Part shown: piece by piece, positions 16,759 through 25,896 of the stretch
How the letters are laid out: every line of letters begins with the position of its first letter
How positions within the stretch are numbered: position 1 is the stretch's first letter
Origin: Kribbella voronezhensis
Lineage (GTDB): Bacteria > Actinomycetota > Actinomycetes > Propionibacteriales > Kribbellaceae
NCBI RefSeq assembly: GCF_004365175.1
Contig: NZ_SOCE01000001.1
Location: 5,675,098-5,739,097 of the forward strand
DNA length: 64,000 nt
Direction of reading: 5' to 3'
Translations under genes and position numbers: made by a program
The notes under the pieces: generated by a model
The model's database searches: none
What the model was told of the DNA's origin: nothing
What the model saw: only the letters and a program-made list of their open reading frames with translations

Positions 16759-18108
16759 TCAGAGTTCGATGAGGTTGCCCAGGTTGAGGGCGGTCAGTTG
16801 GGGGCGGACGTCTTTGGCTTCGCCGACGACGATGACGAGGAGGCCGTTGGTGCCGACGTAGCGGTTGTAGGCGTCGGTGGCGATCTCGGCGGTGGTGGCG
16901 GCGATCTGGGCGAGGTAGGTGTCGGCGAAGTCGAGGGGTACGCCGACGGCGATGTTGCTGCCGACCTGCTGGGCGATGGAGTCGGCCTGTTCGTAGCGCA
17001 GGGGAGCGGTGCGGATCAGGTTGTCCTGTGCTTCTTGGACCTCGCGGTCGGTGAGGCCGTCGCGGGCTTCGTGGAGGATGCGGAGCGCCTCGGTGATCGC
17101 GGCGCCGGTCACCTCGGTGCGGACGGCGCCGCCGAGGGTGAAGGTGCCACCCTTGCGGGGTGCGTTGAAGCTGCTGCGGGTGCCGTACGTGTACCCCTTC
17201 TCCTCGCGCAGCACGGTGTCGATGCGAGAGGTGATCGTCCCGCCCACCACGTGGTTCGCGACAGCGGCCGCTCCCCAGATGTCCTCGCGACGGTCCGGAC
17301 CCGGGCAGCCGATCAGCAGCTGGCTCTGCACCGAGCCAGGCCGGTTCACCAGTACTACGCGGTCGCCCAGCACGTACTGCGGCTCCGGCACCTCCGATGC
17401 GGGACCCGCGGAAGAGGTCCAGTCACCGAAAGCGTCATCGACGATCGCAGCGACATCCACACCGGTGGCATCGCCGGCGAACAGGATCTGCGCACGCGCC
17501 GGTCCGATGTTCTCGCGGTAGAACTCGGCCACCTGGACGTTCGTCAGCGGCCGGATCGTGTCCGGCGTACCGGCGGTCGGGCGCGAACGGCGTACGGACG
17601 AATCGAAGAGATGGGCCGCGAAAGCTTCGCGGGCGCGGTAGCCCGCGTTGGCGCGCTCCTGGTTGATCTCACCGAGCCTGATCGTCACGTGGCGACCGAC
17701 GTCCTCTGCATTGAAGGCGGGCCGCGTGACTGCTTCAGCGAGCAGCTTCACGGCCGGTGCCAGATGTGAGGTCGGCACCGAGATCTCGACGTGCAGCGCG
17801 TCGGAGCTGACGTCCACCCCGTACGCCGCGCCGTGGCGCTCCAAGGCGGCCGCGAACTCGTTGGCCGACCTGAACTCGGTGCCTTCGTCGAGCGTGCGCG
17901 ACATGATCGTCGCGATGCCTTCGAGCTCGCGCGGCTCGGCGAACAGCGGCAGCGCGATCGTGACGCGCACGGTGGCGACGTACTGACCGGGCCGGTCGAA
18001 CACGTGCACCGGTGTGCCGGCCCGGGTGGTCGTCGTGGTCGACAGCGGGAACTTCCAGGGCCGCGGCGGGGCGACCGAGGGCGGTGTGGTCAAGGCCTGG
18101 CTGGTCAT
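16759..18108 (-). CDS. M16 family peptidase-like protein, inactive-type subunit
   Basis: About 449 residues with two M16 half-domains. The segment aligned to the zinc motif reads E-L-E-G-I-A-T-I-M-S-R-T-L-D-E-G and lacks H-x-x-E-H, so it cannot bind zinc in the normal way. It does keep the C-terminal domain Y-T-Y-G motif (E-K-G-Y-T-Y-G-T-R-S). In two-subunit M16B enzymes such a partner completes the chamber of an active subunit, which here is the overlapping upstream gene. The start at 18108 gives a 4-base overlap with that gene; the frame is open further upstream to 18171. Confidence 0.88.
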   Translation of the reverse strand: MTSQALTTPPSVAPPRPWKFPLSTTTTTRAGTPVHVFDRPGQYVATVRVTIALPLFAEPRELEGIATIMSRTLDEGTEFRSANEFAAALERHGAAYGVDVSSDALHVEISVPTSHLAPAVKLLAEAVTRPAFNAEDVGRHVTIRLGEINQERANAGYRAREAFAAHLFDSSVRRSRPTAGTPDTIRPLTNVQVAEFYRENIGPARAQILFAGDATGVDVAAIVDDAFGDWTSSAGPASEVPEPQYVLGDRVVLVNRPGSVQSQLLIGCPGPDRREDIWGAAAVANHVVGGTITSRIDTVLREEKGYTYGTRSSFNAPRKGGTFTLGGAVRTEVTGAAITEALRILHEARDGLTDREVQEAQDNLIRTAPLRYEQADSIAQQVGSNIAVGVPLDFADTYLAQIAATTAEIATDAYNRYVGTNGLLVIVVGEAKDVRPQLTALNLGNLIEL

Positions 18109-19388
18109 TCCTGCTCCCCTGCGTTGCTGCGGCGGTACGTCACCTGGGCGCGGCCACCGGCGCGGATCCACTTCGCGGCGGCCTGCTGGACCTGCTCGGC
18201 GGTGACGGCGCGAATCTCGTCGATCCTGGTGTTGATCCTGTTCGGGTCACCGAACAGCAAGGCGTGGTGCGAGATCTCGTCGGCGCGGCCGGAACAGGTC
18301 GCGAGCTGCTCGAGCCAGTCGCGCTCGTTCTGTGCCTGCACGGTGGCGAGCTCGTCCTCGGTGACGCCGTGCTCGGCGAGCTTCTCGATCTCCTCGACCA
18401 GTGCGTCCTCGACCTTCTGCAGGTCGACATCGGCCGAGGCGATCCCGGTCAGCGTGCCGAACGAGACGCCACCGATCAGCGGCAGCGCGCCGCCGGACAC
18501 CGACTGCGCGATCTGCTCGTCACGCACGAGCCGGCGGTTGAGCCGCCCACTCTGCCCGGCGGCCAGTACGTCGAGCGCGAGCGCCGCGGCGTCCAGCTCG
18601 GGCGTGCCGTCGACCGGGAGCCGGAACATCATCGTGATCAGGTCGGACGGAACGTCCTCGACCACGTCGTCGCGCAGTACTTCGGTGAGCGGGCCGATCG
18701 TGCCGTCCGGCGCCGGTGGCGGCGCCGGGATCGCCGGGATGTGGCCGAAGTACCGCTTGGCGGCGTCGAACGCGTCCTCTTCGGAGACGTCACCGACGAT
18801 CGTCAGTACGGCGTTGTTGGGGCCGTAGTACTTCCGGAAGAACGCGTGCACGTCCTCCAGCGCGGCCGCGTCCAGGTCGGCCATCGACCCGATCGTCATG
18901 TGCGCGTAGGGGTGGTCGGCAGGGAAGAGCAGCCGCACGAGGCGCTCGTACGAATCGCCGTACGGGCGGTTGTCGTAGCTCTGCCGCTTCTCCTCCTTCA
19001 CCACGTCCCGCTGGTTGTCCAGGTTCTCCTGGGTCACCGCGTCGAGCAGGTAGCCCATCCGGTCGGCCTCGAGCCAGAGCGCGAGATCGAGACCGCCGCT
19101 CGGCAGCGACTCGAAGTAGTTCGTCCGGTCGAAGAAGGTGGTCGCGTTCAGACTCGCGCCGGCGGTCTCCAGCAGGCTGAAGTGCTGGCCGGACTCGACG
19201 TTGCGCGAGCCCTGGAACATCAGGTGCTCGAAGAGGTGCGCGAAACCGGTCAATCCGGGTGGCTCGTGCCGCGATCCCACGTCGTACCAGAGGTTCACAG
19301 CGACGATCGGCACGGCCTTGTCCGAGCTGACGATCACACGCAGACCATTGTCCAGCGTCTGCTCGGCAAGGGGATAGTTCAGCGGCAT
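18105..19388 (-). CDS. M16 family zinc metallopeptidase, catalytic subunit
   Basis: A 427-residue processing-peptidase-like protein. The inverted zinc motif H-L-F-E-H-L-M-F is present near residue 47, with the distal glutamate expected in the V-V-K-E-E-K-R-Q-S segment. It has no signal peptide, so it is probably cytoplasmic. Together with the inactive-type partner translated from the overlapping downstream gene it should form a heterodimeric peptide-degrading chamber. The start ATG is well supported by the conserved L-D-N-G-L-R-V-I-V N-terminus. Confidence 0.92.
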   Translation of the reverse strand: MPLNYPLAEQTLDNGLRVIVSSDKAVPIVAVNLWYDVGSRHEPPGLTGFAHLFEHLMFQGSRNVESGQHFSLLETAGASLNATTFFDRTNYFESLPSGGLDLALWLEADRMGYLLDAVTQENLDNQRDVVKEEKRQSYDNRPYGDSYERLVRLLFPADHPYAHMTIGSMADLDAAALEDVHAFFRKYYGPNNAVLTIVGDVSEEDAFDAAKRYFGHIPAIPAPPPAPDGTIGPLTEVLRDDVVEDVPSDLITMMFRLPVDGTPELDAAALALDVLAAGQSGRLNRRLVRDEQIAQSVSGGALPLIGGVSFGTLTGIASADVDLQKVEDALVEEIEKLAEHGVTEDELATVQAQNERDWLEQLATCSGRADEISHHALLFGDPNRINTRIDEIRAVTAEQVQQAAAKWIRAGGRAQVTYRRSNAGEQE

Positions 19389-19441
19389 GCCGCCACCCTA
19401 CGTGCTGCGCCGAGGCCACCCCATCCGCGTTCGCCGCGGGC

Positions 19442-19467
19442 TGAGCGTTTAGGTATTTGAACGCTCA
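19442..19467. promoter_or_regulatory. Inverted repeat in the M16/small-peptide divergent region
   Basis: TGAGCGTT (19442-19449) and AACGCTCA (19460-19467) form a perfect 8-bp inverted repeat with a 10-base spacer. It lies about 55 bases upstream of the M16 start and 100 bases upstream of the small exported peptide gene. It could be an operator or a hairpin; no regulator is indicated. Confidence 0.35.
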
Positions 19468-19567
19468 AGAGGTCTTTGGTCCCTAGCCGCGAGGGCCCGC
19501 TGTTACCTAGCGTTACCGGCAGTGGTGCACGCGGAGGGGTGCGCACCACAGAACGGGAGGCATTGAC

Positions 19568-19738
19568 ATGCAGTTCACTTCACAGTTCGTACCGTGGCGC
19601 ACGGCAGTCGGGGCCACCATCGTATCGGTGCTCGCACTCGGCCTCGCGGGCCTCGCCCACTCGGACAACAACGTCCACACGACCGACGTCGGTACGTACA
19701 CGAACCATGCCGCCCCGCCGAACAGCACGTCTCCCTGA
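19568..19738 (+). CDS. Small exported peptide, 56 residues
   Basis: A short open frame starts with ATG at 19568, 7 bases after a strong GGGAGG ribosome-binding site (19555-19560). The product has a basic-then-hydrophobic segment (R-T-A-V-G-A-T-I-V-S-V-L-A-L-G-L-A-G-L-A) followed by a polar tail S-D-N-N-V-H-T-T-D-V-G-T-Y-T-N-H. This fits a signal peptide or single membrane anchor with a short extracellular tail. No family is recognised. It stands alone between the divergent M16 operon and the convergent two-component system. Confidence 0.6.
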   Translation: MQFTSQFVPWRTAVGATIVSVLALGLAGLAHSDNNVHTTDVGTYTNHAAPPNSTSP

Positions 19739-19811
19739 GCTGGTCACAGCGCAGTTGAGCTGCGGGGGGTGACCTGACATCAGGTGAGGGCGGCGGCGAG
19801 GGGGGCCGCCC

Positions 19812-20465
19812 TCACGTGGTGTCGTCCCGCAGCAGATCGATCGCTGCCTGGCGGTCCTTCACGCGGAGCTTGCGCAGTACCGACGAAACGTGGACCCGGA
19901 TCGTGGTCGGCGACAGGAACAGCCGCTTCGACACCTCGTCGGTGCTCAGACCGTCGCCGAGCAGTTCCATCACCTCCCATTCGCGGGAGGTCAACCGGGC
20001 CGCCACCTTCGGCTTGTGGCCGAGTCGCGGCCGGCCGGGGGAGCGGAACTCGTCGAGGATGCGCGCGACCAGCGTCCGCGGAATGGCAGCCTCCCCGGAC
20101 AGTACGCCGCGCAGGGCCGCCGGAAGCCGCGCGGGATCGGTGTCCTTGAGCAGGTAGCCGGCCGCGCCGGCCCGGAGCGAATCGAACAGGTCGGCGTCCT
20201 GGCGGGACACGGTCAGCATCACGATCGCCACGTCCGGGAGCAGTCTGCTGATCTCTCCGGCGGCACGGATCCCGTTACCCGGCATGTGAATGTCGAGCAG
20301 TACGACGTCCGGTACGTGCTCCTGCGCCAGCCTTACCGCCGCCGGGGCGGTGGCTGCCTCGGCGCACACCTCGAAACCGCCCGCCTCCAACGCTTCCCGG
20401 ATCCGGGCCCGCAGTTGCGGATGGTCGTCGGCCATGACGACGCGGATCGGCTCGTTGGTCACCAT
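19812..20465 (-). CDS. NarL/LuxR-type response regulator
   Basis: A 217-residue two-domain regulator. The receiver has the acidic pocket (M-A-D-D-H-P), the phospho-acceptor Asp in V-V-L-L-D-I-H-M-P-G and the switch Lys in Y-L-L-K-D. The C-terminal LuxR helix-turn-helix reads L-T-S-R-E-W-E-V-M-E-L-L, then S-P-T-T-I-R-V-H-V-S-S-V-L-R-K-L. It overlaps the upstream kinase gene by 7 bases, so the two form a co-translated two-component system. Target genes are unknown; the divergent subtilase gene beyond the kinase is one candidate. Confidence 0.93.
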   Translation of the reverse strand: MVTNEPIRVVMADDHPQLRARIREALEAGGFEVCAEAATAPAAVRLAQEHVPDVVLLDIHMPGNGIRAAGEISRLLPDVAIVMLTVSRQDADLFDSLRAGAAGYLLKDTDPARLPAALRGVLSGEAAIPRTLVARILDEFRSPGRPRLGHKPKVAARLTSREWEVMELLGDGLSTDEVSKRLFLSPTTIRVHVSSVLRKLRVKDRQAAIDLLRDDTT

Positions 20466-21886
20466 GTCACGGTCACCGTCGTTCCGCGTCCCGGCTCCGA
20501 GTGCAGGTCGAACGTGCCCGGCAGAGCCTCGGCGCGTTCCCGCATGCTGACCAGGCCGAACTCACCTCGCCGCGGCGTCCGCACCTTCGGGTCGAACCCG
20601 GCACCGTCGTCCGCCACCACCAAAAAGCAACCGGTCTTGCTCCGGTCGAGCCGCACGGTGACCTTCTCGGCTCGACCATGTCGTGCACCGTTCAGTGCGG
20701 CCTCCCGCGCGATTCGTACCAGGGCATGACTCTGAGACGGATCGACCGAGATCGAGTCGTCCAGCTCCAGCTCCAGTACGACGTCGTGCCGCTCGGCGAT
20801 CTGCGCGACAGCGCGGCGCAGTACGGCGCTGAGCGCTTCGTCACCGGTCCGGCCGAGCGTCTCGACCAACTCCCTCGCCTCGTCGACCGCGCGTTCGCTG
20901 GCCGCCCGGATCCGGTTCACTCGCGGCTCGTCGACCGTCTCGAACGCTGCGACCTCCGACCGGATGTAGGCCAGCTCCTGCAGCACACCGTCGTGCAGCT
21001 CGCGCGCGAGCCGGCGCCGATCCGCCGCGACCGCGGTCTGGGCTCTCGACGTCCAGTACTTGCTGATCTCACGCCCTGCGGCGATCAGCAGCAGGAGATA
21101 GCAACCGGTCCGGAGTACGTCACCGCTGTACAGCCAGTCGGGCTGACTCGAGGGAAAGAGCAGGTAGTTCAGCCGGGCCAGTGCACCAAGCACACAAGCA
21201 GGCCCGAGCCACCGCAGCAGTACGTCGTTCCGTCCGCGCGCCTGTACTGCGAACGCCGCCGCCGCGACAGCGAAGCAAGTCAGCGTCAGCAGTTGGGCGA
21301 CCAGCAGCGCCGGATGACCGCTGGTCGAGGTAGCCATTCCTTCGCCGGGCACCCCGAGGTCACGCCTACGGGGCAGGTGCTGCTCCTGCGACAGCAACCC
21401 GATGATCAACACAGTCACAGCCGCGGCGACCGGCGCGAGCGCCCACCGTCGCCAACCGGGCCAACTGGCCACGCGGTCCGGCAGCAAGGCCGCCGCAGTG
21501 AGCAGCAGGGTTCCCAGTACACGCATCGAGGGTGGCAACCAAAGGTTCAGTACGCCGGACCTGTCGCCTTGCACCAAAGACAAGAGCAACAGCACGTTCG
21601 CGCCCCCCAGTAGCGCGAGACCCTGCAGCAGCAACAGGTCCTGCCACCGGTTGGCCCGGAGGAACCGTCCGTAGACGAGATAGGCGAGCAGTAGCGCGAC
21701 GCAGGCGTCGACTGTCTCGAGCACCAGGTGCCACGCCGCGCTCTGGTACCCGAGGATGCGCTCCGGTCCCACCACCACGATCGCCGTTGCGATCGCCCCG
21801 GCAACTCCCACCCCGAAGGTGACCGTCGCAGGATCCACCTTCCGGACCAGTGCGACCGTCTGTCCCGAGGCAGCCAGATCGCTCAT
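20459..21886 (-). CDS. Membrane sensor histidine kinase (NarL-partner, HisKA_3 type)
   Basis: About 475 residues. Eight or so hydrophobic segments fill residues 15-270 and form a membrane sensor without an obvious extracellular domain. The dimerisation/phosphotransfer motif reads R-R-L-A-R-E-L-H-D-G-V-L-Q-E, with phospho-accepting His, and the ATPase domain ends with V-V-A-D-D-G-A-G-F-D and G-E-F-G-L-V-S-M-R-E-R. ATG at 21886 is preferred; the frame continues upstream to a TTG at 21991 with weak coding support. The response regulator gene overlaps its end. Confidence 0.88.
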   Translation of the reverse strand: MSDLAASGQTVALVRKVDPATVTFGVGVAGAIATAIVVVGPERILGYQSAAWHLVLETVDACVALLLAYLVYGRFLRANRWQDLLLLQGLALLGGANVLLLLSLVQGDRSGVLNLWLPPSMRVLGTLLLTAAALLPDRVASWPGWRRWALAPVAAAVTVLIIGLLSQEQHLPRRRDLGVPGEGMATSTSGHPALLVAQLLTLTCFAVAAAAFAVQARGRNDVLLRWLGPACVLGALARLNYLLFPSSQPDWLYSGDVLRTGCYLLLLIAAGREISKYWTSRAQTAVAADRRRLARELHDGVLQELAYIRSEVAAFETVDEPRVNRIRAASERAVDEARELVETLGRTGDEALSAVLRRAVAQIAERHDVVLELELDDSISVDPSQSHALVRIAREAALNGARHGRAEKVTVRLDRSKTGCFLVVADDGAGFDPKVRTPRRGEFGLVSMRERAEALPGTFDLHSEPGRGTTVTVTW

Positions 21887-22079
21887 GATCACCGACCGTA
21901 CGCCCAACGCACCCGAGAGCGACAGATCTGGACCAGTTTTCGGCGACCGAAGCACCAGGCGAGTCAAGTGTTTGATCGAGAATTCTGACAACGTCGGCGG
22001 CCTGCTGGAGTCTGGTGGCCGTGCTGAGGCTGACCTAGCGTGTGCCGCGTCAAGCTCACTTCAGGGAGGGGATCCGCTC

Positions 22080-23786
22080 GTGAGAGACATCCGTAGATCG
22101 TTGTATGCGGCATCAGGTGCGGTGGCGCTGGTCGTCACCGCCCTGGCCGTTCCGGTGAACGCCGGAGCCGGGGTGACGGCCGTGGCGGGGGGCAACACGG
22201 AGTACCTCGTGCTGGTCAAGGCAGGCGCGGACCACGCGCAGGCGCTGGCGGCGGTGCAGGCGGCCGGCGGGCAGGTGACGAAGGAGAATCGGAACCTGGG
22301 CACGATGACCGTGCGGGCCGCGGACACCGGGTTCAGTACGCGGGTCTCGGCGTCGGCGGTGATCGACGGCGCGGCTCGCAGTCAGGTGATCGGGAAGCTG
22401 CCGCAGAGCAAGCCGGCCGTCATCGAGCAGGAGCACCTCGGCGCGGCCGCGGCCGGTGCGAAGGCCACGGGCAAATCCGTTGCCAAGGGCATGGATCCGC
22501 TGGATGCCCAGCTCTGGGGGTTGCGGATGGTCCGGTCGGATCTGGCCCGCACGGTGCAGCCGGGCAAGAAGGCGGTCAAGGTCGGCGTACTGGACTCCGG
22601 CATCGACGCGCGCAACCCGGACATCGCGCCGAACTTCGACTGGAAGCTGTCCCGGAACTTCGCTCCGGACCTGCCCGAGATCGACGGCCCGTGTGAGTTC
22701 CGTGGCTGTGTCGACCCGGTCGGCTGGGACGACAGCGGACACGGTACGCACGTGGCCGGCACGATCGGCGCCGCGGCGAACGGGCTCGGTGTCTCCGGTG
22801 TCGCACCCGGTGTCACGCTGGTGGAGATCCGGGGCGGACAGGACAGCGGGTTCGTGTTCCTCGGCCCGGTCACCGACGCTCTCACCTATGCGGGTGATGT
22901 CGGTCTGGACGTGGTGAACATGTCCTTCTACGTCGACCCGTGGCTGTACAACTGCGTGAACAACCCGGCGGACAGCCCGGAAGCGCAGTTGGAGCAGCGG
23001 ACCACCATCGCGACGATGCGCCGCGCGCTGGGCTATGCGCACGACAAGGGCGTCACGCTGGTCGCTGCCCTCGGCAACAATCACGAGGACCTCGGCAAGC
23101 CGCGGACCGACGTCAGCAGCCCCGACTTCCCGGCCGGTACGGCGTACCCGCGGGTGATCGACAACGCGACCTGCCTGGACCTCCCGGTCGAAGGGCCGCA
23201 CGTCATCGGAGTCTCCGCACTCGGACCGTCCGGCAAGAAGGCCGACTACTCCAACTACGGGCTCGAGCAGACCGACGTGTCGGCGCCGGGCGGCTACTTC
23301 CGTGACTACTTCGGTACGCCGCAGTTCCGCACCAACGAGAACCTGATCCTCTCGACGTACCCGGTGAACGCGCTGCAGGTGCAGGGCCTCGTCGACGCGG
23401 CAGGCGAGATCACTCCAGCCGGTGTGGCCGGCGGCGTACAGAAGCAGTGTCCTGCCGGGGTGACCGACTACACCGGTTGTGGCTACTACAACTGGCTCCA
23501 GGGGACGTCGATGGCGTCACCGCATGCGACAGGTGTCGCGGCGCTGATCGTCAGCGAGTACGGGAAGAAGGGGCCGCACGGCTCGTTCGGACTGTCGCCG
23601 GACCGGGTGCAGCAGATCCTGCTCGGCTCTGCGCAGCACCGCGCCTGCCCGGTGCCACCGCTGGTGAGCTACGTGAACGAAGGAAGGTCCACCGAGTTCG
23701 ACGCGCTCTGTGAGGGCAGCCGGACGTTCAACGGCTTCTACGGCAACGGCATCGTCGACGCCTGGGCCGCCGTCACGCGGTACTGA
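22080..23786 (+). CDS. Secreted S8 family serine peptidase (subtilase)
   Basis: A 568-residue preproenzyme. A signal peptide spans about residues 1-30, followed by a propeptide-like region (about 35-110). The catalytic triad is complete: Asp172 in V-G-V-L-D-S-G-I-D, His221 in D-S-G-H-G-T-H-V-A-G and Ser477 in L-Q-G-T-S-M-A-S-P-H; the oxyanion Asn lies in A-L-G-N-N. Several Cys pairs suggest disulfides in the exported enzyme. GTG at 22080 follows a GGGAGG ribosome-binding site; an open frame extends 324 bases further upstream but through non-coding sequence. It is divergent from the kinase/regulator pair. Confidence 0.92.
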   Translation: MRDIRRSLYAASGAVALVVTALAVPVNAGAGVTAVAGGNTEYLVLVKAGADHAQALAAVQAAGGQVTKENRNLGTMTVRAADTGFSTRVSASAVIDGAARSQVIGKLPQSKPAVIEQEHLGAAAAGAKATGKSVAKGMDPLDAQLWGLRMVRSDLARTVQPGKKAVKVGVLDSGIDARNPDIAPNFDWKLSRNFAPDLPEIDGPCEFRGCVDPVGWDDSGHGTHVAGTIGAAANGLGVSGVAPGVTLVEIRGGQDSGFVFLGPVTDALTYAGDVGLDVVNMSFYVDPWLYNCVNNPADSPEAQLEQRTTIATMRRALGYAHDKGVTLVAALGNNHEDLGKPRTDVSSPDFPAGTAYPRVIDNATCLDLPVEGPHVIGVSALGPSGKKADYSNYGLEQTDVSAPGGYFRDYFGTPQFRTNENLILSTYPVNALQVQGLVDAAGEITPAGVAGGVQKQCPAGVTDYTGCGYYNWLQGTSMASPHATGVAALIVSEYGKKGPHGSFGLSPDRVQQILLGSAQHRACPVPPLVSYVNEGRSTEFDALCEGSRTFNGFYGNGIVDAWAAVTRY

Positions 23787-23803
23787 CAGCCGGTACTACG
23801 TAC

Positions 23804-23836
23804 GCAAGGCCCGGCGACTGGTTCGTCGGGCCTTGC
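23804..23836. terminator. Hairpin terminator between the subtilase and CBS genes
   Basis: GCAAGGCCCG (23804-23813) pairs with CGGGCCTTGC (23827-23836). It lies between convergent genes and can serve both. Confidence 0.75.
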
Positions 23837-23850
23837 GGCTTCCGGCTGTT

Positions 23851-24276
23851 CTAGCCAGAGATGTAGTTGGACAGCTGTTCGCGCTCGAACTCCAGCTCGC
23901 CGATCCGGGTCTTCACCACGTCGCCGATGCTGACGATGCCCGCCAGGGCGCCGTCCACGACGACCGGGACGTGCCGGATCCGTCGGTCGGTCATCAGCCG
24001 CATCAGGGTGTCGACCAGGTCGTCCGGCGTACAGGTGTGCACCTCCGACGTCATGATCGCGTTGACGCGGACGTCGCCGGCATCCGGCGTACGGTTCAGC
24101 AGCCGCACGACGTCGCGCTCGGAGACGATGCCTGCCACCGACGATCCGTCAGGGCTGACGACGAGCGCACCGACGTTGTGCTCGGCCAGCAGTGCGAGTA
24201 GTTCGGTAACCGTGGCTTCTGGGGAGATGGTGACGACCTGGTTGCCTTTACCGCGCAATACGTCGTTGATCTTCAC
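23851..24276 (-). CDS. CBS-domain pair protein
   Basis: A 141-residue protein made of two CBS motifs: V-G-A-L-V-V-S...I-V-S-E-R-D-V-V-R in the first half and R-R-I-R-H-V-P-V-V...I-V-S-I-G-D-V-V in the second. Such tandem pairs bind adenine nucleotides and act as energy or redox sensors; actinobacterial stand-alone versions include hypoxia-induced proteins. GTG at 24276 is chosen because GGAGG lies just upstream; an earlier start at 24300 is possible. No partner gene is evident. Confidence 0.88.
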   Translation of the reverse strand: MKINDVLRGKGNQVVTISPEATVTELLALLAEHNVGALVVSPDGSSVAGIVSERDVVRLLNRTPDAGDVRVNAIMTSEVHTCTPDDLVDTLMRLMTDRRIRHVPVVVDGALAGIVSIGDVVKTRIGELEFEREQLSNYISG

Positions 24277-24417
24277 GGAGCCTCCTGATGATCGAACCAA
24301 TACCCAAAGGTAGCGAATCCGGGCCGCGAACGGCAGGTCTGGCAGAATGCGGATCGTGACCGCCGCCTGTCCCGCCCGCCGGAGCCGTGGCCGGACTCAG
24401 TCACGCCCGGTGACCGG

Positions 24418-25635
24418 GTGAGCTGGCGCACGGACCTCGCCGTACTGCGCCATCGCGACGTCCGGATCTTCGTCTCGGCCAGGTTCGTCTCGCTGATCGG
24501 CAACTCGATCGCGCCGATCGCCTTGGTCTTCGCCGTGCTCGACGTGTCCGACAAGGCCAGCGCGGTCGGCATCGTACTCGCGGCCCGCAGCATCCCGAAC
24601 GTGGTGCTCCTGCTGGTCGGCGGCGTCATCGCGGACCGGCTGCCCCGGCACCTGGTGCTGGTCGTCGCCAACACAGTCAGCGGGTTGACGCAGGCACTCG
24701 CGGCCGGCCTGGTGCTGTCCGGACACGCCCAGATCTGGCAGCTCGCGGTGATCGAGGCGGTGAACGGGATCGCCTCGGCGTTCGTGATGCCGGCGATGAC
24801 CGGCATCCTGCCCTCGATCGTCGACCGGAACGAGTTGCCGCAGGCGAACGCCATCTCCGGTTTCGCCCGCTCCGTCGCGACGATCGGCGGCAGCGCGGTC
24901 GCCGGGGTGATCGTCGGATTCACCGGACCGGGCGTCGGACTCGCGGTCGACGCCGTCACCTTCGGCCTCGCGGCGCTGCTCGTCTCCCGGCTCACCCTGC
25001 CGCACATCGAGCGGGTGCGCTCCTCGATGATCGAGGACCTGCGGGTCGGCTGGACCGAGTTCGTCTCCCGGCAGTGGGTCTGGGTGATCGTGTTGTCGTT
25101 CGGCCTGCTCAACATGATCTTCAGCGCCTGCTACGCCACCCTCGGCCCCGTGATCGCGGACGACACGTTCGGTCGCGCGGGCTGGGGTGTCGTCAGCGCC
25201 TGCTTCGGCGCCGGATTGATTGCCGGTGGCATCGTGATGATCCGGCTGAAACCGCGGTACCCCTTGCGGATCGGCATGTTCGGCGTACTGCTGACCGCGC
25301 CGATCTTCGTCTGCCTGGCCGTCGCGCCGAACACGATCGCGGTCGCCGCGATGGCCTTCGTCGTCGGCATCGGCTTCGAGATGTTCGGCATCGGTTGGGA
25401 GACTGCTTTGGGTCAGCACGTCCCGATCGACAAGCTGTCCCGCGTCTCGTCGTACGACATGCTCGGCTCGTTCGTCGCCATCCCCGCCGGTCAGCTCGCC
25501 GTCGGCTATGTGGCGGCGCTGGTCAGCATCAAGGCGGTCGAGCTCTACGGCGCGGCGATCCACATCGTGCTCGTCTTCTTGACCCTCGCGGTCCCGTCGG
25601 TGTGGCGACTGCAACGACAGTCTGAGGCGAGTTAG
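24418..25635 (+). CDS. MFS transporter
   Basis: A 405-residue protein with about twelve hydrophobic helices. The cytoplasmic loop between helices 2 and 3 reads G-G-V-I-A-D-R-L-P-R-H, the signature of the major facilitator superfamily. It belongs to the enterobactin-exporter/macrolide-efflux-like branch (N-terminal F-V-S-A-R-F-V-S-L-I-G-N-S). Start codon GTG at 24418. It probably exports a small molecule, with no substrate clue. One copy of the intergenic repeat family follows about 25 bases after the stop. Confidence 0.88.
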   Translation: MSWRTDLAVLRHRDVRIFVSARFVSLIGNSIAPIALVFAVLDVSDKASAVGIVLAARSIPNVVLLLVGGVIADRLPRHLVLVVANTVSGLTQALAAGLVLSGHAQIWQLAVIEAVNGIASAFVMPAMTGILPSIVDRNELPQANAISGFARSVATIGGSAVAGVIVGFTGPGVGLAVDAVTFGLAALLVSRLTLPHIERVRSSMIEDLRVGWTEFVSRQWVWVIVLSFGLLNMIFSACYATLGPVIADDTFGRAGWGVVSACFGAGLIAGGIVMIRLKPRYPLRIGMFGVLLTAPIFVCLAVAPNTIAVAAMAFVVGIGFEMFGIGWETALGQHVPIDKLSRVSSYDMLGSFVAIPAGQLAVGYVAALVSIKAVELYGAAIHIVLVFLTLAVPSVWRLQRQSEAS

Positions 25636-25659
25636 TCCTTGTACTACGGGCAAATCCCC

Positions 25660-25748
25660 CTACGCGACTCCTTCGTCGTCGCTCCCGCCCACCCCTGGGC
25701 GCTGCTCCTGCGTCGCAGCTAGACGACTGCGGCCTGGTCGCTGTGCGG
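25660..25748 (-). repeat. Dispersed 3'-flank repeat, copy after the MFS gene
   Basis: Read on the minus strand this 89-base segment matches the copy at 27337-27425 nearly throughout, including GTCGTCTAGCTGCGAC and GGAGCAGCG. It also contains a hairpin (25724-25729 with 25735-25740) equivalent to one in the other copy, in which two base pairs are replaced by G-U pairs. It starts 25 bases after the MFS stop codon. No open frame with coding character is seen. Confidence 0.75.
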
Positions 25749-25854
25749 CCAGTTCCGCCAGGGTTCAGCTGGTGCGCTCCTATCGCCAACCAGCGAGACG
25801 ACCAACTGGTCATCACCAGCTCGACCGCCTCGGCTGGTACATCGAGGCGGCGTG

Positions 25855-25888
25855 TGTAACCTTGCGGGTACGTACCTGAGTGGTTACA
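25855..25888. promoter_or_regulatory. Probable ArsR-family operator, 34-bp centred palindrome
   Basis: TGTAACC (25855-25861) and GGTTACA (25882-25888) form the outer arms, and GGTACGTACC (25867-25876) forms an inner palindrome with exactly the same centre. It ends 9 bases before the start codon of the ArsR-type gene, where it would overlap the promoter or ribosome-binding region. Autorepression is likely. Confidence 0.65.
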
Positions 25889-25896
25889 TTAGCGCC

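Noticed and set aside
16290-16772. Arg/Gly-rich open frames through the repeat array
   Set aside because: Frames owe their length to G-rich repeats; no conserved sequence and no ribosome-binding site pattern.
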